This document shows positions 50,449 through 58,805 of a DNA stretch of 64,000 nt, one piece after another. The DNA comes from Saccharopolyspora gloriosae (GTDB taxonomy: Bacteria; Actinomycetota; Actinomycetes; Mycobacteriales; Pseudonocardiaceae): assembly GCF_014203325.1 (NCBI RefSeq), contig NZ_JACHIV010000001.1:4465501-4529500 (forward strand), written 5' to 3'. Every line of letters begins with the position of its first letter. Positions within the stretch are counted from its first letter, which is position 1. The notes beneath the pieces were generated by a model, which saw only the letters and a list, made by a program, of their open reading frames with translations, was not told the origin of the DNA and made no database searches. Both the position numbers and the translations under genes were made by a program.

Positions 50449-51663
50449 CTACCAGGTCACCGGGAGTTCGTGGACTCCGTAGACGGCGCCGTCGTGCTTG
50501 AACGGGATCTGCTCGATGTCCGTCGCGAGCCGCAGGCCGGGGATGCGGCGGTAGAGGGTGCCGTAGACGACCTGCAGTTCCATCCGGGCGAGGCCCTGGC
50601 CCAGGCACTGGTGCACGCCGAAGCCGAAGGCCACGTGGCTGCGGGCGTCGCGGTCGATGTCGAGGCGGTCGGGGTCGTCGAACACGGCGGGGTCGCGGTT
50701 GCCGATGTCGTTGGGCACGACCAGCCCGTCACCGGCGCGGATGACCTCACCGCCGATCTCGATGTCCTCCAGCGCGACCCGGCGGCGGCCGTTGTGCGTG
50801 ATGTTCAGGTAGCGCAGCAGTTCGTCGACGGCCGAGGCGACCTGCTTCGGGTCGTCGGTGTCGCGCAGCACGGCGAGCTGCTCGGGGTGGCGCAGCAGCG
50901 CCAGCGTGCCGAGCGCGATCATGTTCGCGGTGGTCTCGTGCCCCGCCAGCAGCAGGAGCACGCCCATCTGCGCGGCCTCGGCGCGGGTGATCTCGCCCGC
51001 TTCGACCCGTTCGGCGAGCCGGGAGAGCAGGTCGTCACCGGGCTCGGCGAGCTTCGCGCCCACCAAGTCGTCCAGGTAGGCCTCCAGCCGCCCGTGCGCG
51101 GCCATCCGCTCGTCCGGCGGCACGGCCAGGCTGATGAGCATCTTGCTGTTGTCCTGGAAGAAGTCGTGGTCCGAGTAGGGCACGCCCAGCAGCTCGCAGA
51201 TCACCAGCGACGGCACCGGCAACGCGAAGTCCCGCACCAGGTCGGCCGGTTTCGGACCGGCCAGCATCGCGTCGATCCGGTCGTCGACGATCCGCTGCAC
51301 GGCGGGCCGCAGCGCTTCGGTGCGCTTGATGGTGAACGGGCTGGCCACCATCCGCCGCAGCCGCGCGTGCTCGGGATCGTCCATCAGGATGAAGCCGATG
51401 CGCGGCCCGCCGGGACGGACCGGTGCGGAGCTCGGATAGCCGGGCCGGGTGATGTCGGCGCTCACCCGCGAATCCCCCAGCAGCGCCCGCTGTTCCGCGT
51501 AGCGCGTCACCAGCCACGGCGTGCTGCCGTCCCACAACCGCACCTTCGCCAGCGGCGCCTCTTCCTGCAACGGCCGCAGCGCGGGCGGCGGGTCGAACGG
51601 GCATCCGGCGGCCCGCTCCATCGGGTATTCCGGGACGTCCGACCGGTTCACCGTGCTCGTCAT
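50449..51663 (-). CDS. Cytochrome P450 (CYP105-like)
   Basis: A 404-residue soluble P450. Motifs: LMDDPEHARLRRMVASPFTIKR in the C-helix region, the I-helix LLLAGHETTANMIALG, the K-helix ExxR (DELLRYL), and the haem loop AFGFGVHQCLGQGLARMEL with the axial Cys. Overall it resembles CYP105-type enzymes that hydroxylate xenobiotics and natural products with outside ferredoxin partners; no ferredoxin gene follows it. ATG 51663 has GAGGAG upstream; the longer frame to 51738 is not supported. A TetR gene lies 138 bp upstream on the same strand and probably controls it. It ends beside palindromic repeat copy D. Confidence 0.95.
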   Translation of the reverse strand: MTSTVNRSDVPEYPMERAAGCPFDPPPALRPLQEEAPLAKVRLWDGSTPWLVTRYAEQRALLGDSRVSADITRPGYPSSAPVRPGGPRIGFILMDDPEHARLRRMVASPFTIKRTEALRPAVQRIVDDRIDAMLAGPKPADLVRDFALPVPSLVICELLGVPYSDHDFFQDNSKMLISLAVPPDERMAAHGRLEAYLDDLVGAKLAEPGDDLLSRLAERVEAGEITRAEAAQMGVLLLLAGHETTANMIALGTLALLRHPEQLAVLRDTDDPKQVASAVDELLRYLNITHNGRRRVALEDIEIGGEVIRAGDGLVVPNDIGNRDPAVFDDPDRLDIDRDARSHVAFGFGVHQCLGQGLARMELQVVYGTLYRRIPGLRLATDIEQIPFKHDGAVYGVHELPVTW

Positions 51664-51801
51664 CGTGCTCCTCTTTCCGTCCTGCAACGTCGGCCCCGCG
51701 CGCCCGGTCGAAAAACCTTTCCACGCGGGAGGATTCATCCGGTCATGGACACTGTCGATCCACAGTGGCCGGACGGTTCGCGAGCTCCGGCGACGCTCGG
51801 G

Positions 51802-52452
51802 TCACGAGCTCGTCGTGATCGGGGCCAGCCACAGCCCGCAGAGCGCGTCGATCAGCCCGGCCGCGGCGTCGCTCCAGCTGGCCCGCGGCGTCCCGACGCC
51901 CTCGGCCAGCGCGCGCTCCCGCTCCGCGGACATGTGCACCATGAGCTGCCGCGCCATGTCGCCCCGCTCCGCGCGCACCTCGTCGGCCATCGCGGGCAGG
52001 CACCGGTGCAGCCCGTCGATGATCTGGCGCAGCGACGGAGCGCTCAGCGCTTCCTCCACCATGATCGGGCGCAACGCCGGATCGGTCATCACCTGCGCCC
52101 CGAACCTCGCGAACCAGGTCGGATTCCCCAGTTCCGCGAGGTGTTCCAGGCTCGGCCGCACCAAGCACGCCACCCAGTCCCGCACCCCCGCGTCACCACC
52201 GAGCTCGGCGACCATGCCGACCCGGATCGCTTCGACGGGCGCCGAGCGCTTGCGCACGATCGCCCGCACCAGGTCCGCCTTGGTGCCGAAGTGGTAGCCG
52301 ACGGCCGCGTTGTTGCCCTGCCCCGCGGCCTCGCTGACCTGGCGGTTCGACACGGTGATCACGCCGTGCTCGGCGAACATCCGCTCCGCCGCGACCAGGA
52401 TCGACTCCCTGGTCTCCCCGACCCGCTCACCCCGCACCGTGCGGTCCGCCAT
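51802..52452 (-). CDS. TetR-family transcriptional regulator
   Basis: A 216-residue repressor. N-terminal RESILVAAERMFAEHGVITVSNRQVSEAAGQGNNAAVGYHFGTKADLVRAI is a TetR helix-turn-helix with an extended loop. The C-terminal domain (PSLEHLAELGNPTWFARFGAQV onward) is the effector/dimer region. It belongs to the group that carries GNNAAVGYHFG in the recognition helix, typically controlling a neighbouring oxidase or transporter gene. ATG 52452 is supported by GGAGGG upstream. Same strand as the P450 gene and directly upstream of it; an operon is plausible. Confidence 0.92.
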   Translation of the reverse strand: MADRTVRGERVGETRESILVAAERMFAEHGVITVSNRQVSEAAGQGNNAAVGYHFGTKADLVRAIVRKRSAPVEAIRVGMVAELGGDAGVRDWVACLVRPSLEHLAELGNPTWFARFGAQVMTDPALRPIMVEEALSAPSLRQIIDGLHRCLPAMADEVRAERGDMARQLMVHMSAERERALAEGVGTPRASWSDAAAGLIDALCGLWLAPITTSS

Positions 52453-52601
52453 CCCCACAACCCTCCTCGAACCGCGCTCTCCCACTCCACCCCAGTCAAC
52501 CGCCCACCCATTATTAAGTCAAGCGACTGATCAAAAACGCGGGAGCTCGCACCGATAACCCGTCGACACGAGCGGACGACGGGAAGCCAGTTCATGTCAC
52601 G

Positions 52602-52663
52602 TTGACAACAAACCTGAGCCCGGCTTAGCCTCGACTTCGAGAGCTATTTGTCAGTGCGACAAA
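52602..52663 (+). promoter_or_regulatory. Promoter and NrtR-type operator before small membrane protein
   Basis: TTGACA (52602) is followed after 17-18 bp by TTAGCC/TAGCCT (52625), giving a start point near 52637. Just downstream is TTTGTCAGTGCGACAAA (52647-52663), a 6-bp inverted repeat. A closely related sequence, TTTGTCACTTCGACAGAAA, lies at 53556-53574 before the NrtR-like gene. The common pattern TTTGTCAnnnCGACAnAAA suggests both are bound by NrtR. Confidence 0.6.
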
Positions 52664-52675
52664 AAGGGGTCATCG

Positions 52676-52894
52676 ATGCAGATCCACTGCTCGTTGCGGC
52701 TCGCGACTCGAACGGTCGTCGCGGCTTTCCTCGCCGGAGCCGTGCTCGGCGGCACGTTCACCGGGTACTCGCTCGGCGCCGCGCAGCCGCCACCGCCCGC
52801 TGCGCGGGACTCGTCCGCGGAGCCCGATCAGGACCTGGCGTTGCGCGACCACATCATCGGCGGGACCAACGACTCCGCGGGACCGGCCCGGTAG
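52676..52894 (+). CDS. Small exported or membrane protein, possible NrtR target
   Basis: A 72-residue protein. After a short basic start there is one hydrophobic segment (VVAAFLAGAVLGGTFTGYSLG) that could be a signal peptide or anchor, then a polar tail rich in Pro, Ala and Asp. No family is recognised. Support comes from a well-placed promoter, an operator-like palindrome and an AAAGGGG ribosome site before ATG 52676. Its last 67 bases overlap the end of the convergent NrtR-like gene, which is unusual and lowers confidence that the full length is used. Confidence 0.5.
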   Translation: MQIHCSLRLATRTVVAAFLAGAVLGGTFTGYSLGAAQPPPPAARDSSAEPDQDLALRDHIIGGTNDSAGPAR

Positions 52895-53538
52895 AGCGCG
52901 GCCGGGCGGCCGTTCGCCGAGGACCGCCTGCCGCCGGTGGGGATCACGAAGCCGTCCGCGTCGGTGACCTTCCGGTGGAAGTTGGGCTTGTCGAGCTCGA
53001 CCTCCCACACGGCCTCGTACACCGCGCGGAGGTCGCCGATGGTGAACTCCGCACCGCAGAAGGCCGTGGCGATGGTGGTGAACTGCAGCTTCCGCCCGGC
53101 CGCCCGCACCGCGTCGCGCAGGATGGCGTCGTGGTCGAACGCGAGCCCGGTCTCCCGCGCCTCGGCGACCGGGGTCCAGCTCGCCGCACGCGCGTCCGAG
53201 CCCGCCGCGGGCAGCGGCAGGTCGGGCGCGATGGCGAGGAACGCGCAGGTGATCACCCGCGGATCGCGGGGATCACGATCGGGAGCGGAGTACGTCCCGA
53301 CCTGCTCCAGGTGCAGTTCGTCGGCCGCGATCCCCGTTTCCTCCCGGAGTTCGCGGGCCGCCGTCTCCTCCAGGCTCTCCCCGCCGCGCAGGAAACCCCC
53401 CGGCAGCGCGAGCCGGCCCGCGAACGGCGGCACGCCCCGCTCCACCAGCAGAACGCACAACTCGCCGGAGCGGATGGTCAGGATCACGAGGTCCGCGGTG
53501 ACCGCGACCTGCTGCCGAGCACGAGACACACGAGGCAC
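52828..53538 (-). CDS. nrtR: NrtR-family Nudix-like transcriptional regulator
   Basis: A 236-residue protein: an N-terminal Nudix domain (ALPGGFLRGGESLEETAARELREETGI, a full Nudix box GX5EX7REUXEEXGU) and a C-terminal winged helix (AVYEAVWEVELDKPNFHRKV, ending GGRRSSANGRPAALYR). This two-domain layout is that of NrtR, a repressor of NAD metabolism genes in many bacteria, whose Nudix domain senses ADP-ribose. The Nudix box seems complete, so hydrolase activity is not excluded. GTG 53538 is the start. An operator-like palindrome lies 18-36 bp upstream and another in front of the small gene at 52676. No nad, pnc or transporter gene for NAD precursors is next to it. Confidence 0.88.
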   Translation of the reverse strand: MPRVSRARQQVAVTADLVILTIRSGELCVLLVERGVPPFAGRLALPGGFLRGGESLEETAARELREETGIAADELHLEQVGTYSAPDRDPRDPRVITCAFLAIAPDLPLPAAGSDARAASWTPVAEARETGLAFDHDAILRDAVRAAGRKLQFTTIATAFCGAEFTIGDLRAVYEAVWEVELDKPNFHRKVTDADGFVIPTGGRRSSANGRPAALYRAGPAESLVPPMMWSRNARS

Positions 53539-53555
53539 ACCCGGAACCCTACGCT

Positions 53556-53574
53556 TTTGTCACTTCGACAGAAA
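53556..53574 (-). promoter_or_regulatory. NrtR autoregulatory operator
   Basis: TTTGTCACTTCGACAGAAA is a near-palindrome ending 18 bp before the nrtR start and matches the site at 52647 in the outer bases. Autoregulation is the simplest reading. Confidence 0.55.
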
Positions 53575-53717
53575 CCGGAAGCGGCGGCGCGCGGCGATCG
53601 AGCGAAGATCCCGCGGAAGATCGGGTGAGTGTGACTTCTGACGTAGAACACCGCGTGCGAGCGGTCTTGAATGAGGTGAGCAACAGCCGGATTCGTTCTA
53701 CCGCAAGGAGGTTCTCC

Positions 53718-53945
53718 ATGATGGCAACGACTTCCCCGCACCGAACCGAAGACCGGCACCACCGTCGGCACACCGGGCTGGGCCCGTTCCTGTGGTCCGC
53801 GCTGATCGTCGCCGCGGCGATCACCGAGACCTGGCAGTCCCCTGCCGAGCGGGGATTCGCGCTGCTCGCCCTGGTGCTGGTGGGCGTCGGCACGCTCGCC
53901 GTCGTCGTCCTGAAGCTCCGCGCCGGGGACGAGGACGAGCGGTGA
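53718..53945 (+). CDS. Small two-helix membrane protein
   Basis: A 75-residue protein with a His/Arg-rich cytosolic start (SPHRTEDRHHRRHTG), two membrane helices (PFLWSALIVAAAITETW and FALLALVLVGVGTLAVVVL) and a short acidic tail. The function is unknown. The ATG at 53718 has a strong AAGGAGG six bases upstream. A second ATG follows one codon later. The gene converges with the YdjM-like gene, separated by a hairpin. Confidence 0.65.
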   Translation: MMATTSPHRTEDRHHRRHTGLGPFLWSALIVAAAITETWQSPAERGFALLALVLVGVGTLAVVVLKLRAGDEDER

Positions 53946-53962
53946 TCCCGGGTTCCGCGCGA

Positions 53963-54001
53963 GATCCCGAGATCGCGCGCAACGCGTGCGGTCTCGGGAT
54001 C
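53963..54001. terminator. Bidirectional terminator hairpin
   Basis: GATCCCGAGA (53963) and TCTCGGGATC (53992) form a perfect 10-bp stem with a 19-base loop between two convergent genes. Confidence 0.65.
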
Positions 54002-54009
54002 GGCTCACC

Positions 54010-54852
54010 TCAGCCCAGCGTGCGGGCGAGTTCCGCTGCGTCGGGGATGAGCAGGACCGCTACGAGGATCAGGCAGATCAGCTCGATGGTGCGCTCGATG
54101 CGCTTGCCGCCGCGGGAACCGACGCTCCAGCGCATCGACTTCGGCAGCACGTGGCCGCGTCGCCAGCGCGCGCCGGAGCAGCGGGCGCCGGACTTGCGGC
54201 TGCACTTCGCGCAGCGGCGGCGGATCGGGAACGTCCAGCAGATGCCGCTGCGCGTGGCCGAGTCCCCCACCGAGTGCACCACCATGCCCATCGTGATCGA
54301 CAATCCGGCGAACCAGCCGAGTTCGGCCATCGCTCCGGCCACCGCGAGCGACCAGGTGATCGCACCCGCCGCGAGCAGCGCCACCGGGTCCTGATCGGTG
54401 CACAGCCTGCGGCGGACCCAGCGCGGCCCGGAGCGGGACAGGGCGCTGATCCCGGGCGCCAGCACCATGATCATCGCGATGCCCGTCACCCACGGGGTCA
54501 GCAGCGCGCCGAGTCCGACGAGCAGTCCCAGCGATGCCGCGAATATCGGCGTGTGCACCAGGCCGCGGTGTTCGCCGTCGCCCCTCGGGTCGTGCGGCAA
54601 CCGGGTCTTGCCGTAGGTGGTGCGGGCCAGGAACTGGAAGCACTCCCCGACGAGCGCGGTGACTCGGCCGCCGCTGCGGTAGGCCGTCGCGCCGTCGGCG
54701 TCGAGGTCGGGCAGCAACGCGGCGCCCGCGCCCAGCAGTGCGCCCACCGCCGTCCCCGCCACCCCGAGGTCCGCGCCGGTGAGCGCACCGACCGTGCTGC
54801 TCGACACCGCTCCCGCCAACGCTCCGGTGCACGCGTGGCCGCCCGCTTCCAT
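54010..54852 (-). CDS. YdjM/YfhO-type membrane-bound metal-dependent hydrolase (PF04307)
   Basis: A 280-residue membrane protein. The N-terminal HACTGALAGAV, then AALLPDLDADGATAYRSGG and the EHRGLVHTPIFAA segment supply the conserved His, Asp-Leu-Asp and HRG...H motifs of the family (the LPDxD and HRGxTHS signature, here HRGLVHT). Several hydrophobic segments follow (LGLLVGLGALLTPWVTGIAM and others), then a Cys-rich RRCAKCSRKSGARC stretch that could bind metal but is not usual for the family. Members are linked to LexA-regulated or membrane-stress responses in other bacteria, with no certain reaction. ATG 54852 is the only good start; its ribosome site is short-spaced. Leftward and alone. Confidence 0.78.
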   Translation of the reverse strand: MEAGGHACTGALAGAVSSSTVGALTGADLGVAGTAVGALLGAGAALLPDLDADGATAYRSGGRVTALVGECFQFLARTTYGKTRLPHDPRGDGEHRGLVHTPIFAASLGLLVGLGALLTPWVTGIAMIMVLAPGISALSRSGPRWVRRRLCTDQDPVALLAAGAITWSLAVAGAMAELGWFAGLSITMGMVVHSVGDSATRSGICWTFPIRRRCAKCSRKSGARCSGARWRRGHVLPKSMRWSVGSRGGKRIERTIELICLILVAVLLIPDAAELARTLG

Positions 54853-55082
54853 GGTCCTGTTCGCTCCCTCCGCCACGGCGCAGCGGCCGTGCGGGCGAAC
54901 GCGACGCTCGGCCGAACGGCGTAGCGCCGGAAACCAGGGCCGACGGTTTTCCGTTGCGGCCCAAGGAACATTGAACATGATCTTGAAGCGGAGCGGCGCG
55001 GCAGCGGTCGAATTCACCCGCAACGACGCACGGCGGCGGAGGGATTTCCCTTGCACAGCGGCGAACGGGGGACGACGCGGAC

Positions 55083-55487
55083 CTACTCGCGCACCGGATG
55101 GCCGGTGGTGACGTCGACGTGCCCGGGAACCTCGTCGTGGTCGTCGCCGACCGAGAGCGTTCCCGTCGGCTCCACCAGCAGCACCGCCGCACCGCCGGCC
55201 GACGAGGGCTTGTGGAACGTGCCGCGCGGCACCACGAACACCGATCCGCGCGGCAGCGTCACGGTCCGCTCACCCTCCCGCTCGCGCAGCGCGATGTCGA
55301 TTTCGCCGTCCAGCACCAGGAAGAACTCGTCGGTCTCCAGGTGCACGTGCCACACGTGCTCGCCGTGGAACCGGGCCAGCCGGATGTCGTAGTCGTTGAG
55401 GTAGGCGATGATCCGCGGGCTCCACACGGCGTCGAATCCGTCCAGCGCGGTCTTGAGGTCGATCGGGTTCGTGGTCACGACCGCCAT
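55083..55487 (-). CDS. Cupin-domain protein
   Basis: A 134-residue single cupin barrel. Motif 1 reads GEHVWHVHLETDEFFLVLDGE (two His and a Glu for the metal), and motif 2 GSVFVVPRGTFHKP (third His, Pro-Arg-Gly). Such small cupins bind a divalent metal and may act as isomerases, dioxygenases or sensor-like proteins; nothing in the sequence picks one. ATG 55487 opens it. It is divergent from a GlxA-type AraC regulator whose start lies 44 bp away, so that regulator very likely controls this gene. No operon partner downstream. Confidence 0.85.
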   Translation of the reverse strand: MAVVTTNPIDLKTALDGFDAVWSPRIIAYLNDYDIRLARFHGEHVWHVHLETDEFFLVLDGEIDIALREREGERTVTLPRGSVFVVPRGTFHKPSSAGGAAVLLVEPTGTLSVGDDHDEVPGHVDVTTGHPVRE

Positions 55488-55530
55488 CCTCGGCTGGTCC
55501 GCGAGCCACCACGAGTGCTAGGAATCGCAC

Positions 55531-56520
55531 ATGCCGCAAGAATCCTCGCACCGGGTCGTGGTGCTGGTCGACGAAGGCTCGAACCCGTTCGAAATGGGCG
55601 TGGCCACCGAGCTGTTCGGCCTGCGCCGCCCCGAACTGGACCGCCCCTGGTACGAGTTCGCGATCTGCGCGGCGCGGCCCCGGGTGCGGATGCACCTGGG
55701 CATGTTCACGCTCTCCGACGTCGCCGGTCCGGAGGCCGCGGACGCGGCGGACACGCTGATCGTGCCCAACCGGCCCGATCCGGAAACGCCCGCCTCGCCC
55801 GCGGCGCTGGCCGCGGTCGAACGCGCCGCGCGGCGCGGAGCCCGCCTGGTGAGCTTCTGCACCGGAGCCTTCACCCTCGCCGAAGCGGGCGTGCTCGACG
55901 GGCGGCGGGCCACGACGCACTGGCGTTGGGCCGCGGAGTTCGCGCGGCGATTCCCCTCGGTGCGCCTGGAACCGGACGTGCTCTACGTCGACGACGGCGA
56001 CGTGCTCACCGCGGCGGGCAGCGCGGCGGCGCTGGACCTCGGACTGCACCTGATCAACCGCGACCACGGTGCCGAGATCGCCAACGCCGTGAGCAGGCGG
56101 CTCGTGTTCACCGGCCACCGCGACGGCGGCCAGCGCCAGTTCGTGGAACGGCCGGTGCCGGACGTGCCGGACACGTCGCTGGCGCCCGCCCTGGACTGGG
56201 CCCGAGCGCACCTGGACCGGCCGCTGACCGTGGCGGACCTGGCGGCGCGGCTCGCGACGAGCCAGGCGACGCTGCACCGGCGGTTCCGCGCGGAGCTGGG
56301 CACGACACCGCTCGCCTGGCTCACCACCGAGCGGATCGCGCTGGCCTGCCGCCTCATCGAACGCGGCGAGCTCGGCTTGGACCGCGTCGCCGCGTCCAGC
56401 GGCTTCGGCACCTCCGCCAACCTCCGCGCCCGCTTCCGCGAGCACACCGGCCTCACCCCGTCGTCCTACCGCCGCCGGTTCGGGACGACTCCCGCGGAGC
56501 CGGTGCCGGAGCGAGGATGA
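55531..56520 (+). CDS. GlxA-type regulator (DJ-1/PfpI domain with AraC helix-turn-helix)
   Basis: A 329-residue two-domain regulator. Residues 1-190 form a DJ-1/PfpI class I glutamine-amidotransferase-like domain; VSFCTGAFTLAEAG has the nucleophile-elbow Cys and TTHWRWAAEFARRFP the family His region. The C-terminal about 110 residues are AraC helix-turn-helices (LTVADLAARLATSQATLHRRF and VAASSGFGTSANLRARFREHTG). GlxA-like proteins respond to small molecules and often control nitrogen or secondary metabolism genes. It is divergent from the cupin gene, 44 bp between starts, the usual arrangement of regulator and target. The ligand cannot be inferred. Confidence 0.92.
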   Translation: MPQESSHRVVVLVDEGSNPFEMGVATELFGLRRPELDRPWYEFAICAARPRVRMHLGMFTLSDVAGPEAADAADTLIVPNRPDPETPASPAALAAVERAARRGARLVSFCTGAFTLAEAGVLDGRRATTHWRWAAEFARRFPSVRLEPDVLYVDDGDVLTAAGSAAALDLGLHLINRDHGAEIANAVSRRLVFTGHRDGGQRQFVERPVPDVPDTSLAPALDWARAHLDRPLTVADLAARLATSQATLHRRFRAELGTTPLAWLTTERIALACRLIERGELGLDRVAASSGFGTSANLRARFREHTGLTPSSYRRRFGTTPAEPVPERG

Positions 56521-56597
56521 CGCGAAGTGCGTTCAGCGCCAAGGGAATGCAGCGGCAAGCGGCGGCGGACGCGCCGGGCGCCCGCCGCCGCGCACCG

Positions 56598-58805
56598 CTA
56601 CTCGTCGGCGAGCGGCTCCGCGCTGATCTTGCGCAGCATCAGCCCGCTGGCCGACGCCGCCAGCGCCGCGACCAGCAGGCCGAGCACGATCGGCGCCAGG
56701 ATCGCCGGTGTCAGCGTGGTGCTCTGGTCCAGGACGCTCAGCAGTCCGAGGCAGACGCCGGTGCCTCCCGCGGTCGCGATGCCCGCCGCGACCAGCGCCG
56801 GGAGCGCCGCCTCGACGTGCAGGGCGCGGACCAGCACCCGGCTCTGCGTGCCGGCGGCGATCAGCGCCCCCAGCGTGCGGCGCCGATCGATGACCGACCC
56901 CGCGGCCGTGATCGCCGCGCTGCCCGCCGCGAGCACCGACGCGATCGACAAGCCGATCACCGTGATCCGGTGCAGGTCCCCGGTCTGGACGTCCCCGGCG
57001 ACGTTGCGCGACTCGATCGACTCGATGTCCGCACCGGGGATCGTGCGCGCCATGGCGGTGCGCACCGTGATCCGGTCCGCTCCGGTGGGCGGGAGCACGG
57101 ACAACGTGGCCTGCTCCGAGCCTTCCATCGCGGGCATCGCGCCCGGGTCGATGAGCACGGTGTCCAGGTTCGGCTCGGCGATGACCGGGGTTCCGGGCGG
57201 CAGCGGCGTGGCGGGCGGCCGATCGGAGCCGCTCGTGCTCGGGGTGACGGTGAGTTCCGACGTCGGCTGCCCGCTCGGCATGTGGACGCCGGGCGGCCCC
57301 TCGCACGAAGGCCGGAAGGGAGTCACCTCACGAGCGGCGCGGCAGTCGATGACCAGGCCGAAGGTGGACGAGTCGCCGGCCCCGCCGATCAGGACCTGCT
57401 CGTAGTCGGCGACGGTGGCCCGCACGCCCTGCGCCGCCAGTTCCTCGGTGAGGCGTTGGCGCAGTTCGGGTGCTCGGCTGCTGGGCACGTCCGCGAGGAT
57501 CACGCCCTCCTCATCCCAGCTGCCCATCGAATTCGGCCCGGCGGTCATCGCGGGCAACGCCGTCAGCGCCATCGATCCGATGAACACCGCGAGCACCATG
57601 CCGGACGACGACCGGTAGGCGCTCTTCGGGTCGCTGACCAGCCGCCTGCCCGCCAGCAGCACCGACGGACCGCGCCACACCCGCGCGAACAGCCGACCGA
57701 TGGTGGCGGTGATCCAGGGCCCGATCAGCGAGAACGACCACGCCACCGCGGCGATCGGCAGCACGAGGACCAGGAATCCCGCGCCGTCGTCGTACTTCAC
57801 CATGCCGAGCACGAACAGCGCGGCGACCACCGCGATGATCAGCAGCCGCCACGCCTTGGGCCTGCCGCGCTGCTGCCCGGTGGCCGCGCTCAGCGGCGCG
57901 CGCACGACCCGGCCGGCGCCCAGCACGGACGAGGCCACCACGAGCGCCGGAACGCCGATCGCCACGCCCAGGACCGCCCAGATCGACGGGGTGATGTCGC
58001 TGACGAACCAGGTGCCGTTGCCCCAGGGGATCATCGCGATGAGGTACCGCAGCGGCCAGGTCAGCAGCACTCCCGCCGCGGTGCCGACCACCGCGGCCAG
58101 TCCGGTCTCCGCGGCGACCGTCGAGACCACTTGGGACGGAGTCGCACCCGCCATCCGCAACGACGCCATCCTGCGTTCCCGGCGCGCCGCGGTCAGCCGC
58201 GACGCCGAGGCGACCAGCACGAGGCTGGGTGCGGCGAGCACGAACAGGCCGAACAACGCCATCGGTTGCAGCAGCAGGTCCTCGGACGCCGCCTGGATCG
58301 TCACCGAGGAGTACGGGTTGGCGACGGCGGCGGCCTCGTCCAGCGCGCCTTGCGGGTGCCCGACGATCGCGACGAGCTGTTCCGGGTAGCGCAGCAGCCC
58401 CGGGTCGATCGTGCCCGCGATGCGCTGCGGGAAGCGGTCGGCCAGTTCGCCGTCCGGCAGCGCGGCGGCCTTCTCCGCGAGCGCCGGGGACAGCAGCGCC
58501 TCGCCGGGAGCCGGGAATTCCGGGGCCTTCCCACCGCCGGTGGCGCCGGAGACGTCCAGCCGGGTGATCATCTCGCCGCGCACGTAGTCCTGGGAGGCGA
58601 GTTCCACCCCGCCCGTGTCGGACACGCCCTGGTGCCCGTCCTGCCAGGAGGAGCGGTCGGTGCGCGCCTGCGCTGCGTTCGGCAGCGCGGTGAGGATCAG
58701 CACCAGCGCGGTCGCCACCATCACACCGGCGGCGGTCAGGATCGCCGAGGTTCGGGTGCGGGAGTCGTGCCGCAGCACCCGCACGGCCAGCTGCAAGGGG
58801 TTCAT
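56598..58805 (-). CDS. ABC transporter permease of the FtsX/MacB type
   Basis: A 735-residue membrane protein with duplicated FtsX-like permease units. An N-terminal membrane helix (AILTAAGVMVATALVLILTA) precedes an extracytoplasmic domain, a cluster of four helices with the LTAARRERRMASLRMAGATPSQVVSTVAAETGL coupling region, a second extracytoplasmic domain and a C-terminal helix set with GSVIDRRRTLGALIAAGTQSR. Residues in the second domain are Pro/Ser/Thr-rich near TPSTSGSDRPPATPLPPG. Such permeases drive mechanotransmission or export of lipids, peptides or drugs. ATG 58805 overlaps the stop of the ATPase gene (ATGA), so the two are a coupled operon. Substrate unknown. Confidence 0.9.
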   Translation of the reverse strand: MNPLQLAVRVLRHDSRTRTSAILTAAGVMVATALVLILTALPNAAQARTDRSSWQDGHQGVSDTGGVELASQDYVRGEMITRLDVSGATGGGKAPEFPAPGEALLSPALAEKAAALPDGELADRFPQRIAGTIDPGLLRYPEQLVAIVGHPQGALDEAAAVANPYSSVTIQAASEDLLLQPMALFGLFVLAAPSLVLVASASRLTAARRERRMASLRMAGATPSQVVSTVAAETGLAAVVGTAAGVLLTWPLRYLIAMIPWGNGTWFVSDITPSIWAVLGVAIGVPALVVASSVLGAGRVVRAPLSAATGQQRGRPKAWRLLIIAVVAALFVLGMVKYDDGAGFLVLVLPIAAVAWSFSLIGPWITATIGRLFARVWRGPSVLLAGRRLVSDPKSAYRSSSGMVLAVFIGSMALTALPAMTAGPNSMGSWDEEGVILADVPSSRAPELRQRLTEELAAQGVRATVADYEQVLIGGAGDSSTFGLVIDCRAAREVTPFRPSCEGPPGVHMPSGQPTSELTVTPSTSGSDRPPATPLPPGTPVIAEPNLDTVLIDPGAMPAMEGSEQATLSVLPPTGADRITVRTAMARTIPGADIESIESRNVAGDVQTGDLHRITVIGLSIASVLAAGSAAITAAGSVIDRRRTLGALIAAGTQSRVLVRALHVEAALPALVAAGIATAGGTGVCLGLLSVLDQSTTLTPAILAPIVLGLLVAALAASASGLMLRKISAEPLADE

